This document shows positions 1-8,965 of a stretch of 64,000 nt of DNA, in pieces. The notes beneath the pieces are model-generated. The model searched no databases. It was not told the origin of the DNA and saw only the letters and a program-made list of their open reading frames with translations. How positions within the stretch are numbered: position 1 is the stretch's first letter; the number at the start of each line of letters is the position of its first letter. The DNA is taken from NCBI RefSeq assembly GCF_001700965.1, contig NZ_CP016756.1, positions 2,904,501 through 2,968,500 of the forward strand. The letters are read 5' to 3'. The position numbers and the translations under genes were made by a program. Origin of the DNA: Stenotrophomonas nitritireducens (GTDB taxonomy: Bacteria > Pseudomonadota > Gammaproteobacteria > Xanthomonadales > Xanthomonadaceae).

Positions 1-435
1 GTTCTGCATCAGCGTCGGGGTCTTGTCGAGCAGGCTCTGGCCTGCCGGGCTTTCATAGAACTCGGCCATCGCCAGCACGTCTTCCTTCGAGAACGATTGC
101 TTGTACAGGTCCACATACATCGGACGCATCTGCGACCAGGCCAAGGCCTGCCGCAATGTCTGCGAAGTGCGCTGCTGGATGCGCTGCAGCCCCGCCTTCT
201 GCTCCGGCGTCAGCGACTGCCGCTCGGCGATCTGGGCGAACTGCTGGGCCTGCATGGCTTCCATCTGCGGCAGCATCGCGTCGAGCATGTTCTGCGCGCG
301 CGAGGCCGCCAGCAGCCGGTTGACGTCGGCATCGGTGGCGGGCGTGGCCCAGGCGGGCGCGATGCCGCCCAGCAGCAGGCCGGCGGCCACCAGTACAGGG
401 GCAAAACGGGTACGGAGGGAGGGGTAGCGCTGCAT
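1..435 (-). CDS. DUF2059 domain protein, exported, 5' part only
   Basis: The reading frame starts with ATG at 435 and stays open to the window edge (145 codons), so the C-terminus is missing. The start is supported by AAGGA seven bases upstream. Residues 1-30 form a signal peptide ending in an AWA-type cleavage site. The rest is helical and matches the DUF2059 pattern: a ...LDAMLPQMEAM... segment, then a MAEFYESPAGQSLLDKTP motif near residue 125, which is the most conserved part of that family. Function of DUF2059 is not established; members are periplasmic and often have unclear roles. It is divergently transcribed from the polysaccharide operon beginning at 742, sharing the intergenic region 436-741. 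Confidence 0.8.
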   Translation of the reverse strand, partial: MQRYPSLRTRFAPVLVAAGLLLGGIAPAWATPATDADVNRLLAASRAQNMLDAMLPQMEAMQAQQFAQIAERQSLTPEQKAGLQRIQQRTSQTLRQALAWSQMRPMYVDLYKQSFSKEDVLAMAEFYESPAGQSLLDKTPTLMQN

Positions 436-543
436 GGGTCGTCCTTGCGATGGGCAGGGCTTGAGCATAACCGGCGTGCTGCCAGCCACGCTTGACGGTT
501 GTTCGGAGCTTCCAGCCCGGTGTTCAGACGTTCCAAGCGTATT

Positions 544-605
544 CCATAACGTATTGATTGTTATGGGTAATCGCCCTCTTACGCTCGTTCATTAGCATAA
601 ATGAA
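544..605. promoter_or_regulatory. Two inverted repeats in the divergent control region
   Basis: In the AT-rich 306-base gap between the DUF2059 gene and the polysaccharide operon there is a perfect 7-9-7 palindrome, CCATAAC-N9-GTTATGG, at 544-566, and a second 6-6-6 inverted repeat, TTCATT-N6-AATGAA, at 588-605. Both sit where operators for a divergent promoter would be expected. The cognate regulator is unknown. No convincing -35/-10 pair could be fixed. Confidence 0.4.
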
Positions 606-741
606 TGACGCACGCATTACATAAACTGCGAAAAATAGAGACGCGGGTCACGTTTTTATCTATGCTCTGCCCCGAAGCTGCACTCCAGGGGGGAGCACGT
701 GGATTCGCAACCCGCGTGCCCGCAACAATCAGGAAGCTGCG

Positions 742-1803
742 ATGGACAGTCTGACCGAGGGACCGACAGTACTGGTGGTAGCCAGCGGGGTGGCGATATT
801 CACGCTGCTGCTGGCGAGTGTCCTGTTGGCGATCATTGTGTTCCTGCGCGCACGCGCGCAACGCCGGGATCAGCGTGACGCGCAGGCCCGGCACTATTGG
901 ACCGACGTACTACAACGCGAACTTGCCGGTGAAACCGTGCCGGTCAAGCGCCTGCAGCGTGACGAGGTCATCGGCTTCATCGAAGCCTGGAACGCCCTGT
1001 GTGAAACGCTGCCCGAAGCCTCGGTGCGACGATTGGCCGCGCTCGGTCACCGGGTTGGCCTGGCAGAGGCGTCGCAGCGCATGCTGCGTGGCAGCTACCA
1101 CGATCGCGCCATGACCATCATCGCGCTGGGCCACCTGCGCGACCGTCACCTGTACGACCAGCTGGCGCCGTTCCTCGACGACCGCAGCCCTATTGTCTCG
1201 CTGTGTGCGGCGCGGGCGTTGGCACAGGTGGACCCACCGCGCGCGATGTCCGCATTCGTGCCGATGATCGCCGAACGCGAGGACTGGGTGCCGGGCAGCG
1301 TGGCGCGCATTCTGGCCGAGAACGTCGATGGCAGTGCCGCCCGCGAGATCAGCAATGCCCTGTTGCGCGCCAATGCCGACTCCACTGTCAAGCTGGTGCG
1401 GTTCCTGGCCGACATCGATCCGCAGCGAGCGGCGGTGGTGGTCAGGCAGCTGCTCGACGGGCATGTGGACGACCACATCATCTCGGTCTGCCTGCAGTTG
1501 ATCACCGATGCCCAGGACCGTGAGCGGGTGATCGGATTCCTCGCCGCCTCGCGCTGGCATGTGCGCATGCATGCCGCCGCCGCATTGGGACGCATCGGCA
1601 CGGCGGCCGACCGCGGGCGCCTGGAAATGCTGTTGTCCGACAGCGTGTGGTGGGTGCGCTACCGCACCGCCCAGGCCCTGCTGGTGCTGCCCGGGATGGG
1701 CGCCGATGCGCTGCGCGAAATCCAGTTGCGGCATACCGATGCCTATGGGCGCGACATCATCGAACAAGTGTTGTCCGAACACGCACTGAAGAGTTCGGTA
1801 TGA
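742..1803 (+). CDS. Membrane-anchored HEAT-repeat protein, first gene of polysaccharide operon
   Basis: 353 residues. Start ATG 742 is preceded by AGGAAG five bases upstream. A single hydrophobic segment at about residues 8-30 followed by an Arg-rich stretch suggests an inner-membrane anchor with the body in the cytoplasm. From about residue 90 the sequence is a run of helical HEAT-like repeats (recurring patterns such as ALGHLRDR, ALAQVDPP, ALGRIGTAADR, AQALLVLPG). HEAT arrays are protein-binding scaffolds. The stop overlaps the start of the GT2 gene (ATGA), so the two are translationally coupled; I infer it scaffolds or regulates that synthase. No enzymatic motif is visible. Confidence 0.8.
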   Translation: MDSLTEGPTVLVVASGVAIFTLLLASVLLAIIVFLRARAQRRDQRDAQARHYWTDVLQRELAGETVPVKRLQRDEVIGFIEAWNALCETLPEASVRRLAALGHRVGLAEASQRMLRGSYHDRAMTIIALGHLRDRHLYDQLAPFLDDRSPIVSLCAARALAQVDPPRAMSAFVPMIAEREDWVPGSVARILAENVDGSAAREISNALLRANADSTVKLVRFLADIDPQRAAVVVRQLLDGHVDDHIISVCLQLITDAQDRERVIGFLAASRWHVRMHAAAALGRIGTAADRGRLEMLLSDSVWWVRYRTAQALLVLPGMGADALREIQLRHTDAYGRDIIEQVLSEHALKSSV

Positions 1804-3314
1804 ACGCTTACTGGCTGATGCTGGTGGGCTATGTGCAGCAGATACCGTGGCTGCGCATCGCCGATTCGATGCAATGGTTCTTCATGATCTATTTCGTCGC
1901 GATCAACCTGGCCTACCTGATCCTGAACTACATCTCGGCCTACCAGATCGTGCGCTACATGCGCGAGTACCGGGCCAATTACCTGCCGGCGGGGCTGCGC
2001 GAGTACCAGCCGCCGGTCAGCATCGTGCTGCCCGCCTACAACGAGGCCACCTCGGTGGTGTCCTCGGTGCGCTCGCTGCTCAAGACCAGCTATCCCGAGT
2101 TCGAGATCGTGGTGGTCAATGACGGCTCCAGCGACCTTACCCGCGATGCGCTGATCGCGGCATTCGGGCTGGTGCGCGTGCCCGAGGCCTACCGTACCCG
2201 GCTGCCGACCGAGCCGGTGCATGGCGTCTACGCTTCGGCCACGCATCCAAGGGTGCGGATGGTCGACAAGAGCAATGGCGGCAAGGCCGATGCGATCAAT
2301 GCCGGCATCAATTGCGTGCGCTACCCGTTGTTCTGCGTGGTGGACGCCGACAGCATCCTGCAGCCGGAAAGCCTGTCGCGGGTGGTGCGGCCGTTCCTGG
2401 AAGACAGCAGGGTGGTCGCCAGCGGCGGCGTCGTCCGCGTGCTCAACGGCTGCACCGTGCGCGATGGCATGCTCGACAAGATCGGTCTGCCCAAGCGCTG
2501 GCTGCCCAGTTTCCAGCTGGTCGAATACCTGCGCGCGTTCCTGTTCGGGCGCATGGGCTGGTCGCCGATGAACGCACTGCTGATCATCTCCGGCGCGTTC
2601 GGTGTGTTCTATAAGGAACGGGTGATCGCCATCGGCGGCTACCGCACCGATACCGTCGGCGAGGACATGGACCTGGTGATCCGCCTGCACCGCAACCTGC
2701 GCGAGGAGCAGCGCGACTACCGCATCGTGTTCGTGCCCGACCCGGTGTGCTGGACCGAGGCGCCCACCGATCTTTCATCGCTGCGCAACCAGCGCATGCG
2801 CTGGCAACGTGGCCTGGCCGAAAGCCTGTGGACCAATATCGGCATGCTGTTCAACCGGCGCGGCGGTGCGGCCGGCTGGGTCGCTTTCCCGTTCATGCTG
2901 TTCTTCGAGTTTCTCGGGCCGGTGATCGAGGTGGTGGGCTACGTCTCGATGATCGTGCTGGCACTGTGCGGGCTGGTGCAGCTGGATGTGTTCCTGATCT
3001 TCCTGGCGGCAGCGGTGGGCATGGGCATCCTGCTCTCGGTCAACGCCATGCTGCTGGAAGAACTGTCCTTCGGCCTGTATTCGCGGCCAAGCCAGCAGTT
3101 GCGCCTGTTCCTGGTGGCGATCCTGGAGAACTTCGGCTACCGCCAGCTGAATTCCATCTGGCGTTTCTCCGGCACGCTCAGCTGGATGTTCACGCGGCGC
3201 AAGCGGCATACCTGGGGGCGCATCAGCCGTGATGGCTCCTGGCAGCAAACCCACAAGGAAGACGCGCCGGCGGCATCGCCGGTGGCGGTCAGTGAATCGA
3301 GCACCCAACAATGA
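1800..3314 (+). CDS. Family 2 glycosyltransferase, processive polysaccharide synthase (PgaC/IcaA-like)
   Basis: 504 residues from ATG 1800, which overlaps the upstream stop as ATGA. An N-terminal membrane region (about residues 10-50) is followed by a GT2 catalytic domain: VVNDGSSD for nucleotide binding, VDADSI (DxD-type), ED in VGEDMDLV, and the QRMRWQRG signature (Q/RxxRW) of processive synthases. Several membrane helices follow from about residue 365. Length and motifs fit synthases of poly-GlcNAc-type polymers; the actual sugar cannot be read from sequence. It is the catalytic core of the operon. Xanthomonads carry a biofilm glycan locus (xagABC) of similar content; orthology is not proven here. 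Confidence 0.88.
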   Translation: MNAYWLMLVGYVQQIPWLRIADSMQWFFMIYFVAINLAYLILNYISAYQIVRYMREYRANYLPAGLREYQPPVSIVLPAYNEATSVVSSVRSLLKTSYPEFEIVVVNDGSSDLTRDALIAAFGLVRVPEAYRTRLPTEPVHGVYASATHPRVRMVDKSNGGKADAINAGINCVRYPLFCVVDADSILQPESLSRVVRPFLEDSRVVASGGVVRVLNGCTVRDGMLDKIGLPKRWLPSFQLVEYLRAFLFGRMGWSPMNALLIISGAFGVFYKERVIAIGGYRTDTVGEDMDLVIRLHRNLREEQRDYRIVFVPDPVCWTEAPTDLSSLRNQRMRWQRGLAESLWTNIGMLFNRRGGAAGWVAFPFMLFFEFLGPVIEVVGYVSMIVLALCGLVQLDVFLIFLAAAVGMGILLSVNAMLLEELSFGLYSRPSQQLRLFLVAILENFGYRQLNSIWRFSGTLSWMFTRRKRHTWGRISRDGSWQQTHKEDAPAASPVAVSESSTQQ

Positions 3315-3331
3315 TTTCCAGGAACCGTTCC

Positions 3332-4609
3332 ATGACCCATTACCGCTCCGCGCGCGCTCCCCGTCACGTGCTGTCGCATTGCCTGATGCTGGCGCTTGCT
3401 GCCTTGCCGTTGCTGGCCAGCGCGCAGGAGGCACCCGATGCCTTGAGCGTGCAGCTGACCCAGATCCGCGAGCAGTCCGACGCGAACAACCGCGCGGCCA
3501 CCATTGCCCGCTACAGCGCGTTGCTGGCCGAGCATCCGGGCAACGGCGACGTGCTGCTGGCACGCGGCCGTACCTATGCCTGGGACGGCCAATACGCCGC
3601 CGCCGAGGCCGATCTGCAGCAGGTGGTGACCAACAGCCCGACCTATGCCGATGCCTGGTCGGCGCTGGGTGACATGTACCGCTGGAGCGACCGTCCGCAG
3701 CAGGCCGCCGATGCCTATACGCGCTGGGTGGAACTGGCGCCGCAGGATCCGGCGGCGCACATCGCGCGTGGCCGTGCGCTGCGCTCGCTCGGGCAGATCG
3801 CCGCGGCACGCGCCGACTTCGATACCGCCGCCACGTTGGGGGCTGATCCCAAGGAAATCGCCGAACTACGCACCAGCCTGCTGCCGCGCATGGCCAACCC
3901 CGATGCGGTGGCCGCCGATGGCTACCGCTGGGGCGCCAGCGTGGGCTGGGATCACACCCGCTTCAGCGGGGGGCGGGAGAGCTGGAACGACAACGACCTG
4001 AGCTTGCGTCGCTATTTCCGCCGTGGTTCGCTGGGGCTGGAACTGCTGCGCGCCGATCACTTCAACACCTCCGACACTGCTTGGGCGCTGGATGGCTACG
4101 TGCCGCTGTGGTCACGCGCCTACGCAAACCTGCGTTACCAGCGTGGCCCGTCCAGTGGCGTGCTGCCACGGCAGAGCTGGCGTGCGGAAGTGTTCCAGGG
4201 CGTGGGCAGCGGCTGGGAACTGTCGGCCAGCGTCGATCATCTGCGTTTCTCCGACAACACCGAGTTCTATGGCGTGGGCGTGGGCCGCTACGTGGGTAAC
4301 TGGTACGGCCGCTACAAGCTGCAGCACGTGCCCGGCGTCGGCTCGGGCAGCTGGAGCCATCGCCTGCTGCTGCGCAACTATTACAAGGGCGATGCCGACA
4401 ACTATCTGGAAGTCAGCGTCAGCAGTGGCCGCAGCACCGATCTGGATCGCTTCGGCACCGTAGTGCGTGACAGCAACGCAGCCATCGGCGTGGCGTGGCG
4501 GCACCAGGTCACGCCGAACTGGGGCTTCAAACTGGGCGCCGGTTATGCCGACGACAACGCCGGGTTTGACGAACAGCGCCTGTCCGGCTCCATCTATACG
4601 CGCTGGTAA
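3332..4609 (+). CDS. TPR protein with YaiO-type outer-membrane beta-barrel
   Basis: 425 residues from ATG 3332, chosen because AGGAA lies seven bases upstream and a clean signal peptide follows (cleavage near LLASA-Q). An alternative ATG at 3311 overlaps the previous stop. Residues about 30-165 contain TPR-like helices (ALLAEHPGNGDVLLARGRTYAWDG, AWSALGDMYRWS). The C-terminal half is rich in alternating aromatic/Gly strands and ends in an aromatic residue (Trp), as expected for an outer-membrane barrel of the YaiO type. A TPR domain plus barrel parallels PgaA, the poly-GlcNAc exporter, so an export role for the operon's polymer is inferred. Confidence 0.85.
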   Translation: MTHYRSARAPRHVLSHCLMLALAALPLLASAQEAPDALSVQLTQIREQSDANNRAATIARYSALLAEHPGNGDVLLARGRTYAWDGQYAAAEADLQQVVTNSPTYADAWSALGDMYRWSDRPQQAADAYTRWVELAPQDPAAHIARGRALRSLGQIAAARADFDTAATLGADPKEIAELRTSLLPRMANPDAVAADGYRWGASVGWDHTRFSGGRESWNDNDLSLRRYFRRGSLGLELLRADHFNTSDTAWALDGYVPLWSRAYANLRYQRGPSSGVLPRQSWRAEVFQGVGSGWELSASVDHLRFSDNTEFYGVGVGRYVGNWYGRYKLQHVPGVGSGSWSHRLLLRNYYKGDADNYLEVSVSSGRSTDLDRFGTVVRDSNAAIGVAWRHQVTPNWGFKLGAGYADDNAGFDEQRLSGSIYTRW

Positions 4610-4623
4610 CGGAGCAGTTGACG

Positions 4624-6984
4624 ATGATCTCCACGCATGACGGTGGCGCCTGGGCGCGCTTTTCCTCGGTATTCCCGGTGTTGCTGCTTGCGCAGCTGGT
4701 GTTGGTGGCCATGGCGGTGAGCAACGGCGTTGCCGGCGCCGGTGGCGGCGTGCAGGGCGGGGCAGTGGCCGGCATCGCCGTTGCGCAGGCGGTGTTGATG
4801 CTGCTGCGTGCGCTGCCGTTGTTGATGCTGTTGAGCGTGCCCTTGCTGATGATCAAACGGGCGCTGCCGCGTACCATTGCATTGGGCGTGCTGTGGTCGT
4901 TGTTCCTGGTGGTGCAGGTGCTGCTGGACCAGTATTTCCAGGTGGCCCATGTGCCGTTGGGTGCGGACCTGTTTGGCTACAGCGTGGCGGAAATCCGCAC
5001 CACCCTGGCCGATGGCGCGCCGTTGGGGCTGCGCGGCGTGCTGGCGATGGCCTTGCCGCTGCTGGTGCTGTGGCTGGGCCTGGGGTGGCTGGCGCGGCGT
5101 GATGGGCGAGGCTCCACGGTGGGGAGCACGGTGCTGCTGGTTGCCGCCGGCATCGCCTGGATACTGCCGTTGCCTGCCGGCACCGTGGCCTTGAAGGATG
5201 TCGCCTCGCGCGATCTGGCCTGCAACAAGCTGGCCTGGTTCAGCGCCGATGTATGGCGCTGGTTCAAGGGAGAGGCGGATGTGGCGGTGGTGCCCAGCGC
5301 GGCGGCCAGCAACGAGCCGGCGTTGGACCCCGACTTCCCGTTCCTGCGCCAGGAGCAGACGCCGGACACCTTGGGTGCGTACTTCTCGCCCACCAGCGAT
5401 GGCCGCCCGCCGAACGTGGTGCTGATCGTGGTGGAAGGCCTGGGCCGCTCGTTCTCCGGCCCGCAGGCGTCGCTGGGCAGCTTCACCCCGTTCCTCGATG
5501 AGCTGGCTGCGCGCAGCCTGTACTTCGACAATTTCCTGGCCAACCAGGGCCGCACCTTTGGCGTGCTGCCCACCCTGATCGGGTCGGCGCCGTTTGCCGA
5601 TGAAGGCTTCACCGCGCTGGGCGAGCGCATGCCGCCGCATCCGGGCCTGTTCAGTGTGCTGCGCCAGCAGGGCTACAACACCGCCTTCTACAACGGCACC
5701 GATACCAGCTTCGATGACGAGCGCGGCTACATGCAGGGCCAGCAGGTGCAGACGCTGGTGGACATGAACAATTTCGGCGCTGCCTACCAGCGCAATCCGT
5801 TCAGCGCCTGGGGCTACCCGGACAAGGAACTGGTGTCGCGCGTGCTGGCCGACAACGACACGCTGCAGGCGCCGTTCCTGATGGCGATGCAGACCATCTC
5901 GATGCACACCAGCTACGAGTTCCCCGACCAGGATGTGTACCGCAAGCAGTTCGAGCAGCGCCTGCAGCAGTTGCAGGTGCCCGAAGCGCAGCGTGCCGGC
6001 TACCGCGCCAGCACCGACATCTACAGCACCATCCTGTACACCGATGAGCAGCTGCGCCGCTATTTCGCCTCGGTGGAAAAGACGCCCTGGTATGCCAACA
6101 CCATTTTCGTGGTGACCGGCGACCACCGTCTGCCGGAGATTCCGATGGGTGAGCATATCGATCGCTATCACGTGCCGCTGATTATGTTCTCGCCGCTGCT
6201 CAAGCAGCCCCGGCGCATCCGCGCGGTGTCCTCGCAGCTGGACGTGACGCCGTCGCTGATGGCGCTGCTGTCCAACACCTATGGGCTGAAGCGGCCCGCG
6301 CAGACGGCGTGGCTGGGCACCGGCCTGGATATGGCCGAAACCTTCCGCAACACCCATCAGCTGCCGCTGAAGCAGACCAAGACCAGTGCGCCGGAATATC
6401 TTGCCGAACGCTGGTGGCTGCATGACGGCAAGGTGTACGAGTTGCAGGACGGCATGCACCTGGCCGAAACCGACGACGCCAGTGTGCGTGCCTGGGCCCA
6501 GCAGCGCCTGCAGCGTTACACCCAGGCCAATGCGATTTTCATGAAGAAGAACGCGCTGACGCCCGAAGGGCTGACCCCGAAACTGGTGGCTTACAGCGCG
6601 CCGGCAGCGCCCATGGAAGTGACGGCGGCGCCGGTGGCGCATGGCCTGTCGCTGGCGTCGGCCGAGCTGGCTCGCACCGCCGATGGCGTACAGCTCACCG
6701 CGGTATTCAGCAGCGGCGATGCCAAGCCCAGCCAGTTGTTCGTGCCGCTGGCGGTGATGTCCAGCGAGGACGGCCGCGAGCTGCAGGAAGTCTATGGTCA
6801 GGCCATGCAGCTGCCGCCCGCAGGCAGCCAGCAGGTGCAATTGCAGCTGCGCCTGCCGGAACAGTGCGGCGGCCATTGCTATGTGTCGGTATTCCCGTCC
6901 GATCCGGACACCGGCAAAGCCATCGGCCAGGGCCGTTATCACCTGCAGGTGGATGCAGGCGCAGCGGTGGAGAAGTCGCAATGA
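4624..6984 (+). CDS. LtaS-like sulfatase-fold phosphotransferase, membrane-bound
   Basis: 786 residues. ATG 4624 is preferred because GGAG at 4611-4614 is nine bases upstream; TTG 4618 in the same frame is too close. About five hydrophobic helices cover residues 15-190. The alkaline-phosphatase/sulfatase fold follows: PPNVVLIVVEGLGRS (metal-binding acidic residue), FDNFLANQGRTFGVLPTL (candidate nucleophile Thr) and VTGDHRLPEIPMGEH (metal-binding Asp/His). Families with this layout transfer phosphoglycerol or phosphoethanolamine to envelope glycans. The operon context suggests it decorates the synthesised polymer. The C-terminal about 150 residues form an extra extracytoplasmic domain of unknown role. 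Confidence 0.85.
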   Translation: MISTHDGGAWARFSSVFPVLLLAQLVLVAMAVSNGVAGAGGGVQGGAVAGIAVAQAVLMLLRALPLLMLLSVPLLMIKRALPRTIALGVLWSLFLVVQVLLDQYFQVAHVPLGADLFGYSVAEIRTTLADGAPLGLRGVLAMALPLLVLWLGLGWLARRDGRGSTVGSTVLLVAAGIAWILPLPAGTVALKDVASRDLACNKLAWFSADVWRWFKGEADVAVVPSAAASNEPALDPDFPFLRQEQTPDTLGAYFSPTSDGRPPNVVLIVVEGLGRSFSGPQASLGSFTPFLDELAARSLYFDNFLANQGRTFGVLPTLIGSAPFADEGFTALGERMPPHPGLFSVLRQQGYNTAFYNGTDTSFDDERGYMQGQQVQTLVDMNNFGAAYQRNPFSAWGYPDKELVSRVLADNDTLQAPFLMAMQTISMHTSYEFPDQDVYRKQFEQRLQQLQVPEAQRAGYRASTDIYSTILYTDEQLRRYFASVEKTPWYANTIFVVTGDHRLPEIPMGEHIDRYHVPLIMFSPLLKQPRRIRAVSSQLDVTPSLMALLSNTYGLKRPAQTAWLGTGLDMAETFRNTHQLPLKQTKTSAPEYLAERWWLHDGKVYELQDGMHLAETDDASVRAWAQQRLQRYTQANAIFMKKNALTPEGLTPKLVAYSAPAAPMEVTAAPVAHGLSLASAELARTADGVQLTAVFSSGDAKPSQLFVPLAVMSSEDGRELQEVYGQAMQLPPAGSQQVQLQLRLPEQCGGHCYVSVFPSDPDTGKAIGQGRYHLQVDAGAAVEKSQ

Positions 6985-7916
6985 CCCGGTTTTTCAGCCT
7001 GGGTGTGCTGGCAGCGCTGTGCCTGGTGCCGATGGCGCCAGCCGCTGCGGCCAGTCGCGCGATCTGGACCTGGGAGGCCGAGTCCTACGCGATGATCGAA
7101 GACCCGGCGGTGGCCGACGAAGCGGTGACGTACCTGAAGTCGCAGCGCATCGATACGGTGTATCTGTACGCCGACGCCTTCAAGGACCGCAACCTCATCG
7201 TCGAGCAGCCGCAGCTGTACCGTGCCTTCATCGAGCGCCTGCATGGCAAGGGGATGAAGGTGTATGCGCTGCTCGGTTCCTGGTACCTCAGCACGCAGAA
7301 CTACGTGTTGCCCGAGTACCGCAAGGAGGCTGAAGCGATGTTCCGCCGGGTGGTGGAGTACAACGCATCAGTGCCGGAAACGGCGCGCTTCGACGGCGCC
7401 AACCTGGACATCGAGCCGCATATTCTCGACCAATGGGAAGACGACACCCGCGAAGACCTGCTGATCGGCTTCCTGGACATGAGTGCGGCGGTGATGCGCA
7501 TCAAGCAGGAAACCGGCGCCACCTTGACGGTGGGCCCGGCCATCCCGTTCTGGCTGGACGGCATCGAGGTGGAATGGAACGGCCGCAGCCGGCCGGTCAG
7601 CGAGCACACCATCAACATCTACGATTACGTGGCGTTGATGGATTACCGCGACAAGGCCGAAGGCCCGGACAGCATCCTGTCGCACGCCGCCAGCGAGATC
7701 GCCTATGCCAACGAGGTTGGCAAGAAGGTGGTGATCGGCCTGGAAGTCTCATCCAATGACATCAACAAGGTCACCTTCGACGAAGAAGGGCCGAAGGTGT
7801 TCGAGCAGGAAGTACGCAAGGTGGAACGCGCACTGCGCAACGAGCCTTCGTTCGATGGCTTTGCGATCCACCATTACCGCGCCTACCGGCGTTGGGCAGG
7901 GCGCTACTGGAAGTAG
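6981..7916 (+). CDS. Secreted GH18-like glycosidase
   Basis: 311 residues from ATG 6981, overlapping the previous stop as ATGA. Signal peptide ends near AAAA-SRA. The body reads as a TIM barrel beginning AIWTWEAESY. The strand-4 motif DGANLDIEP matches the GH18-type DGxxxDxE pattern carrying the catalytic acid, and WAGRYW closes the protein. In poly-GlcNAc systems the PgaB C-terminal domain is a glycosidase acting on the nascent polymer, so a cutting or length-control role for this operon's product is plausible. Substrate is unknown. No deacetylase domain is present. Confidence 0.7.
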   Translation: MTRFFSLGVLAALCLVPMAPAAAASRAIWTWEAESYAMIEDPAVADEAVTYLKSQRIDTVYLYADAFKDRNLIVEQPQLYRAFIERLHGKGMKVYALLGSWYLSTQNYVLPEYRKEAEAMFRRVVEYNASVPETARFDGANLDIEPHILDQWEDDTREDLLIGFLDMSAAVMRIKQETGATLTVGPAIPFWLDGIEVEWNGRSRPVSEHTINIYDYVALMDYRDKAEGPDSILSHAASEIAYANEVGKKVVIGLEVSSNDINKVTFDEEGPKVFEQEVRKVERALRNEPSFDGFAIHHYRAYRRWAGRYWK

Positions 7917-7935
7917 CGGCCTCCGCATGGCACCG

Positions 7936-8290
7936 GCTTTTCTCCCTCCCTTTTGCGCAGCAAAGGGGAGGGCTGGGGAGGGGTGCTTTTGGGGCTCCAT
8001 CACCGCAGCAAAATCGAGCTCGCAAGAATCCGTAGTAGTCACCTCTGCTGGTACTCCGGATCAATCGCGAAAAGCCCCCCTCCCCAACCCTCCCCTGCGC
8101 TATGCGCAAGGGAGGGGGCAGATGGCTGCGGGCCGCCGAGTCCGCAGCGCCGCCCGCTTTGCTCCACCCCTTTGCGCAGCAAAGGGCAGGGGCCTATGGC
8201 TGCAGGCTGCCGAGTCCGCGCGGTGCCCGCTTTGCCCCCTCCCTTTTGCACAGCAAAGGGGAGGGCTGGGGAGGGGTGCTTTTGAAGCTC
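7936..8290. repeat. Dispersed hairpin repeats, CCCTCCC...GGGAGGG family
   Basis: The gap 7917-8530 contains no gene. At least four copies of a GC-rich hairpin occur here, each with CTCCC and GGGAG arms around a short loop such as TTTGCGCAGCAAAG, in both orientations (about 7945-7983, 8071-8118, 8158-8190, 8237-8283). Related copies occur near 34680 and 53920. They read as noncoding palindromic repeats that may also terminate transcription of the upstream operon. Confidence 0.75.
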
Positions 8291-8315
8291 CAACGCCCCG
8301 GAAAAAGGCCACGCC

Positions 8316-8414
8316 GTAGCCTGGGTAAGCGCAGCGCACCCGGGGTCCAAAAATGGCGGGGTCTTCCCGAAGGTGCGCCAACCACCCCGGGTGCGCTGCG
8401 CTTACCCGGGCTAC
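8316..8414. repeat. Inverted pair of GTAGCCxGGGTAAGCGCAGCGCACC REP elements
   Basis: A copy at 8316-8344 faces its inverted copy at 8386-8414, separated by about 40 bases. Both begin with GTAG at their outer ends, as do REP substrates of RAYT transposases. The pair would form one large hairpin. It lies in the gap upstream of arfB. Confidence 0.75.
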
Positions 8415-8518
8415 GTTCATGCCTCATCCCGCGCACCACCGTTGTCATCCCGCGCTACGCGCAAGGAAGCGGCCAACACGTTGCGCTCCAGGGGAGGGGC
8501 TAAAACTGCCGCAGCCCG

Positions 8519-8531
8519 TACAATGCGCCGA
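8519..8531 (+). promoter_or_regulatory. Probable -10 box (TACAAT) of arfB
   Basis: TACAAT at 8519-8524 ends six bases before the arfB ATG at 8531 and no Shine-Dalgarno sequence is present. This geometry predicts transcription starting at or next to the A of ATG, i.e. a leaderless mRNA. No clear -35 was found. Confidence 0.4.
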
Positions 8532-8962
8532 TGGCGACGGAGCAGATTGAAATCTCGGAACGATTGGCGATACCGGAAACGGAGATCGTCGAACGCTTCG
8601 TGCGCGCTTCCGGCGCGGGCGGGCAGAATGTCAATAAGGTTTCCACTGCGGTGGAGCTGCGGTTCGACATCGCCGGCTCGCCGTCCCTGCCCGAACCGCT
8701 GCGCGAGCGGCTGCTGGCCCGCCGCGACCGCCGGGTGACCAGCGAGGGCGTGCTGGTGATCGACGCGCAGCGCTTCCGTACCCAGGACCGCAACCGTCAG
8801 GATGCGCGCGAGCGGCTGGCCAGCTTCATCCAGGCCAGCCTCAGCGTGCCCAAACCCCGCGTTGCGACCAAGCCTTCCTACGGCTCCAAGCTGCGCCGTC
8901 TGGATCAGAAAAAAGAACGCGCGCAGGTCAAGCGCGGCCGTTCAACACGTAATTGGGAGTAG
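8531..8962 (+). CDS. arfB: Alternative ribosome-rescue factor B (peptidyl-tRNA hydrolase)
   Basis: 143 residues, the usual length for ArfB (YaeJ). Residues 20-45 hold the release-factor catalytic motif RASGAGGQNVNKVSTAVELR with GGQ. The C-terminus (PKPRVATKPSYGSKLRRLDQKKERAQVKRGR) is the basic tail that in ArfB enters the empty mRNA channel of stalled ribosomes. It releases nascent chains from non-stop complexes. The gene is followed after three bases by an acyltransferase gene, so the two are probably co-transcribed. Confidence 0.92.
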   Translation: MATEQIEISERLAIPETEIVERFVRASGAGGQNVNKVSTAVELRFDIAGSPSLPEPLRERLLARRDRRVTSEGVLVIDAQRFRTQDRNRQDARERLASFIQASLSVPKPRVATKPSYGSKLRRLDQKKERAQVKRGRSTRNWE

Positions 8963-8965
8963 TGC

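Noticed and set aside
4594..6981. 795-codon open frame antisense to the LtaS-like gene
   Set aside because: His/Arg/Gln-rich composition typical of the reverse strand of a GC-rich gene; no ribosome site or similarity. The same applies to long antisense frames over dcp, aceE, the TonB receptor, btuB and opgH.
7756..8503. Several overlapping open frames downstream of the polysaccharide operon
   Set aside because: They consist of palindromic repeat sequence read in different frames.
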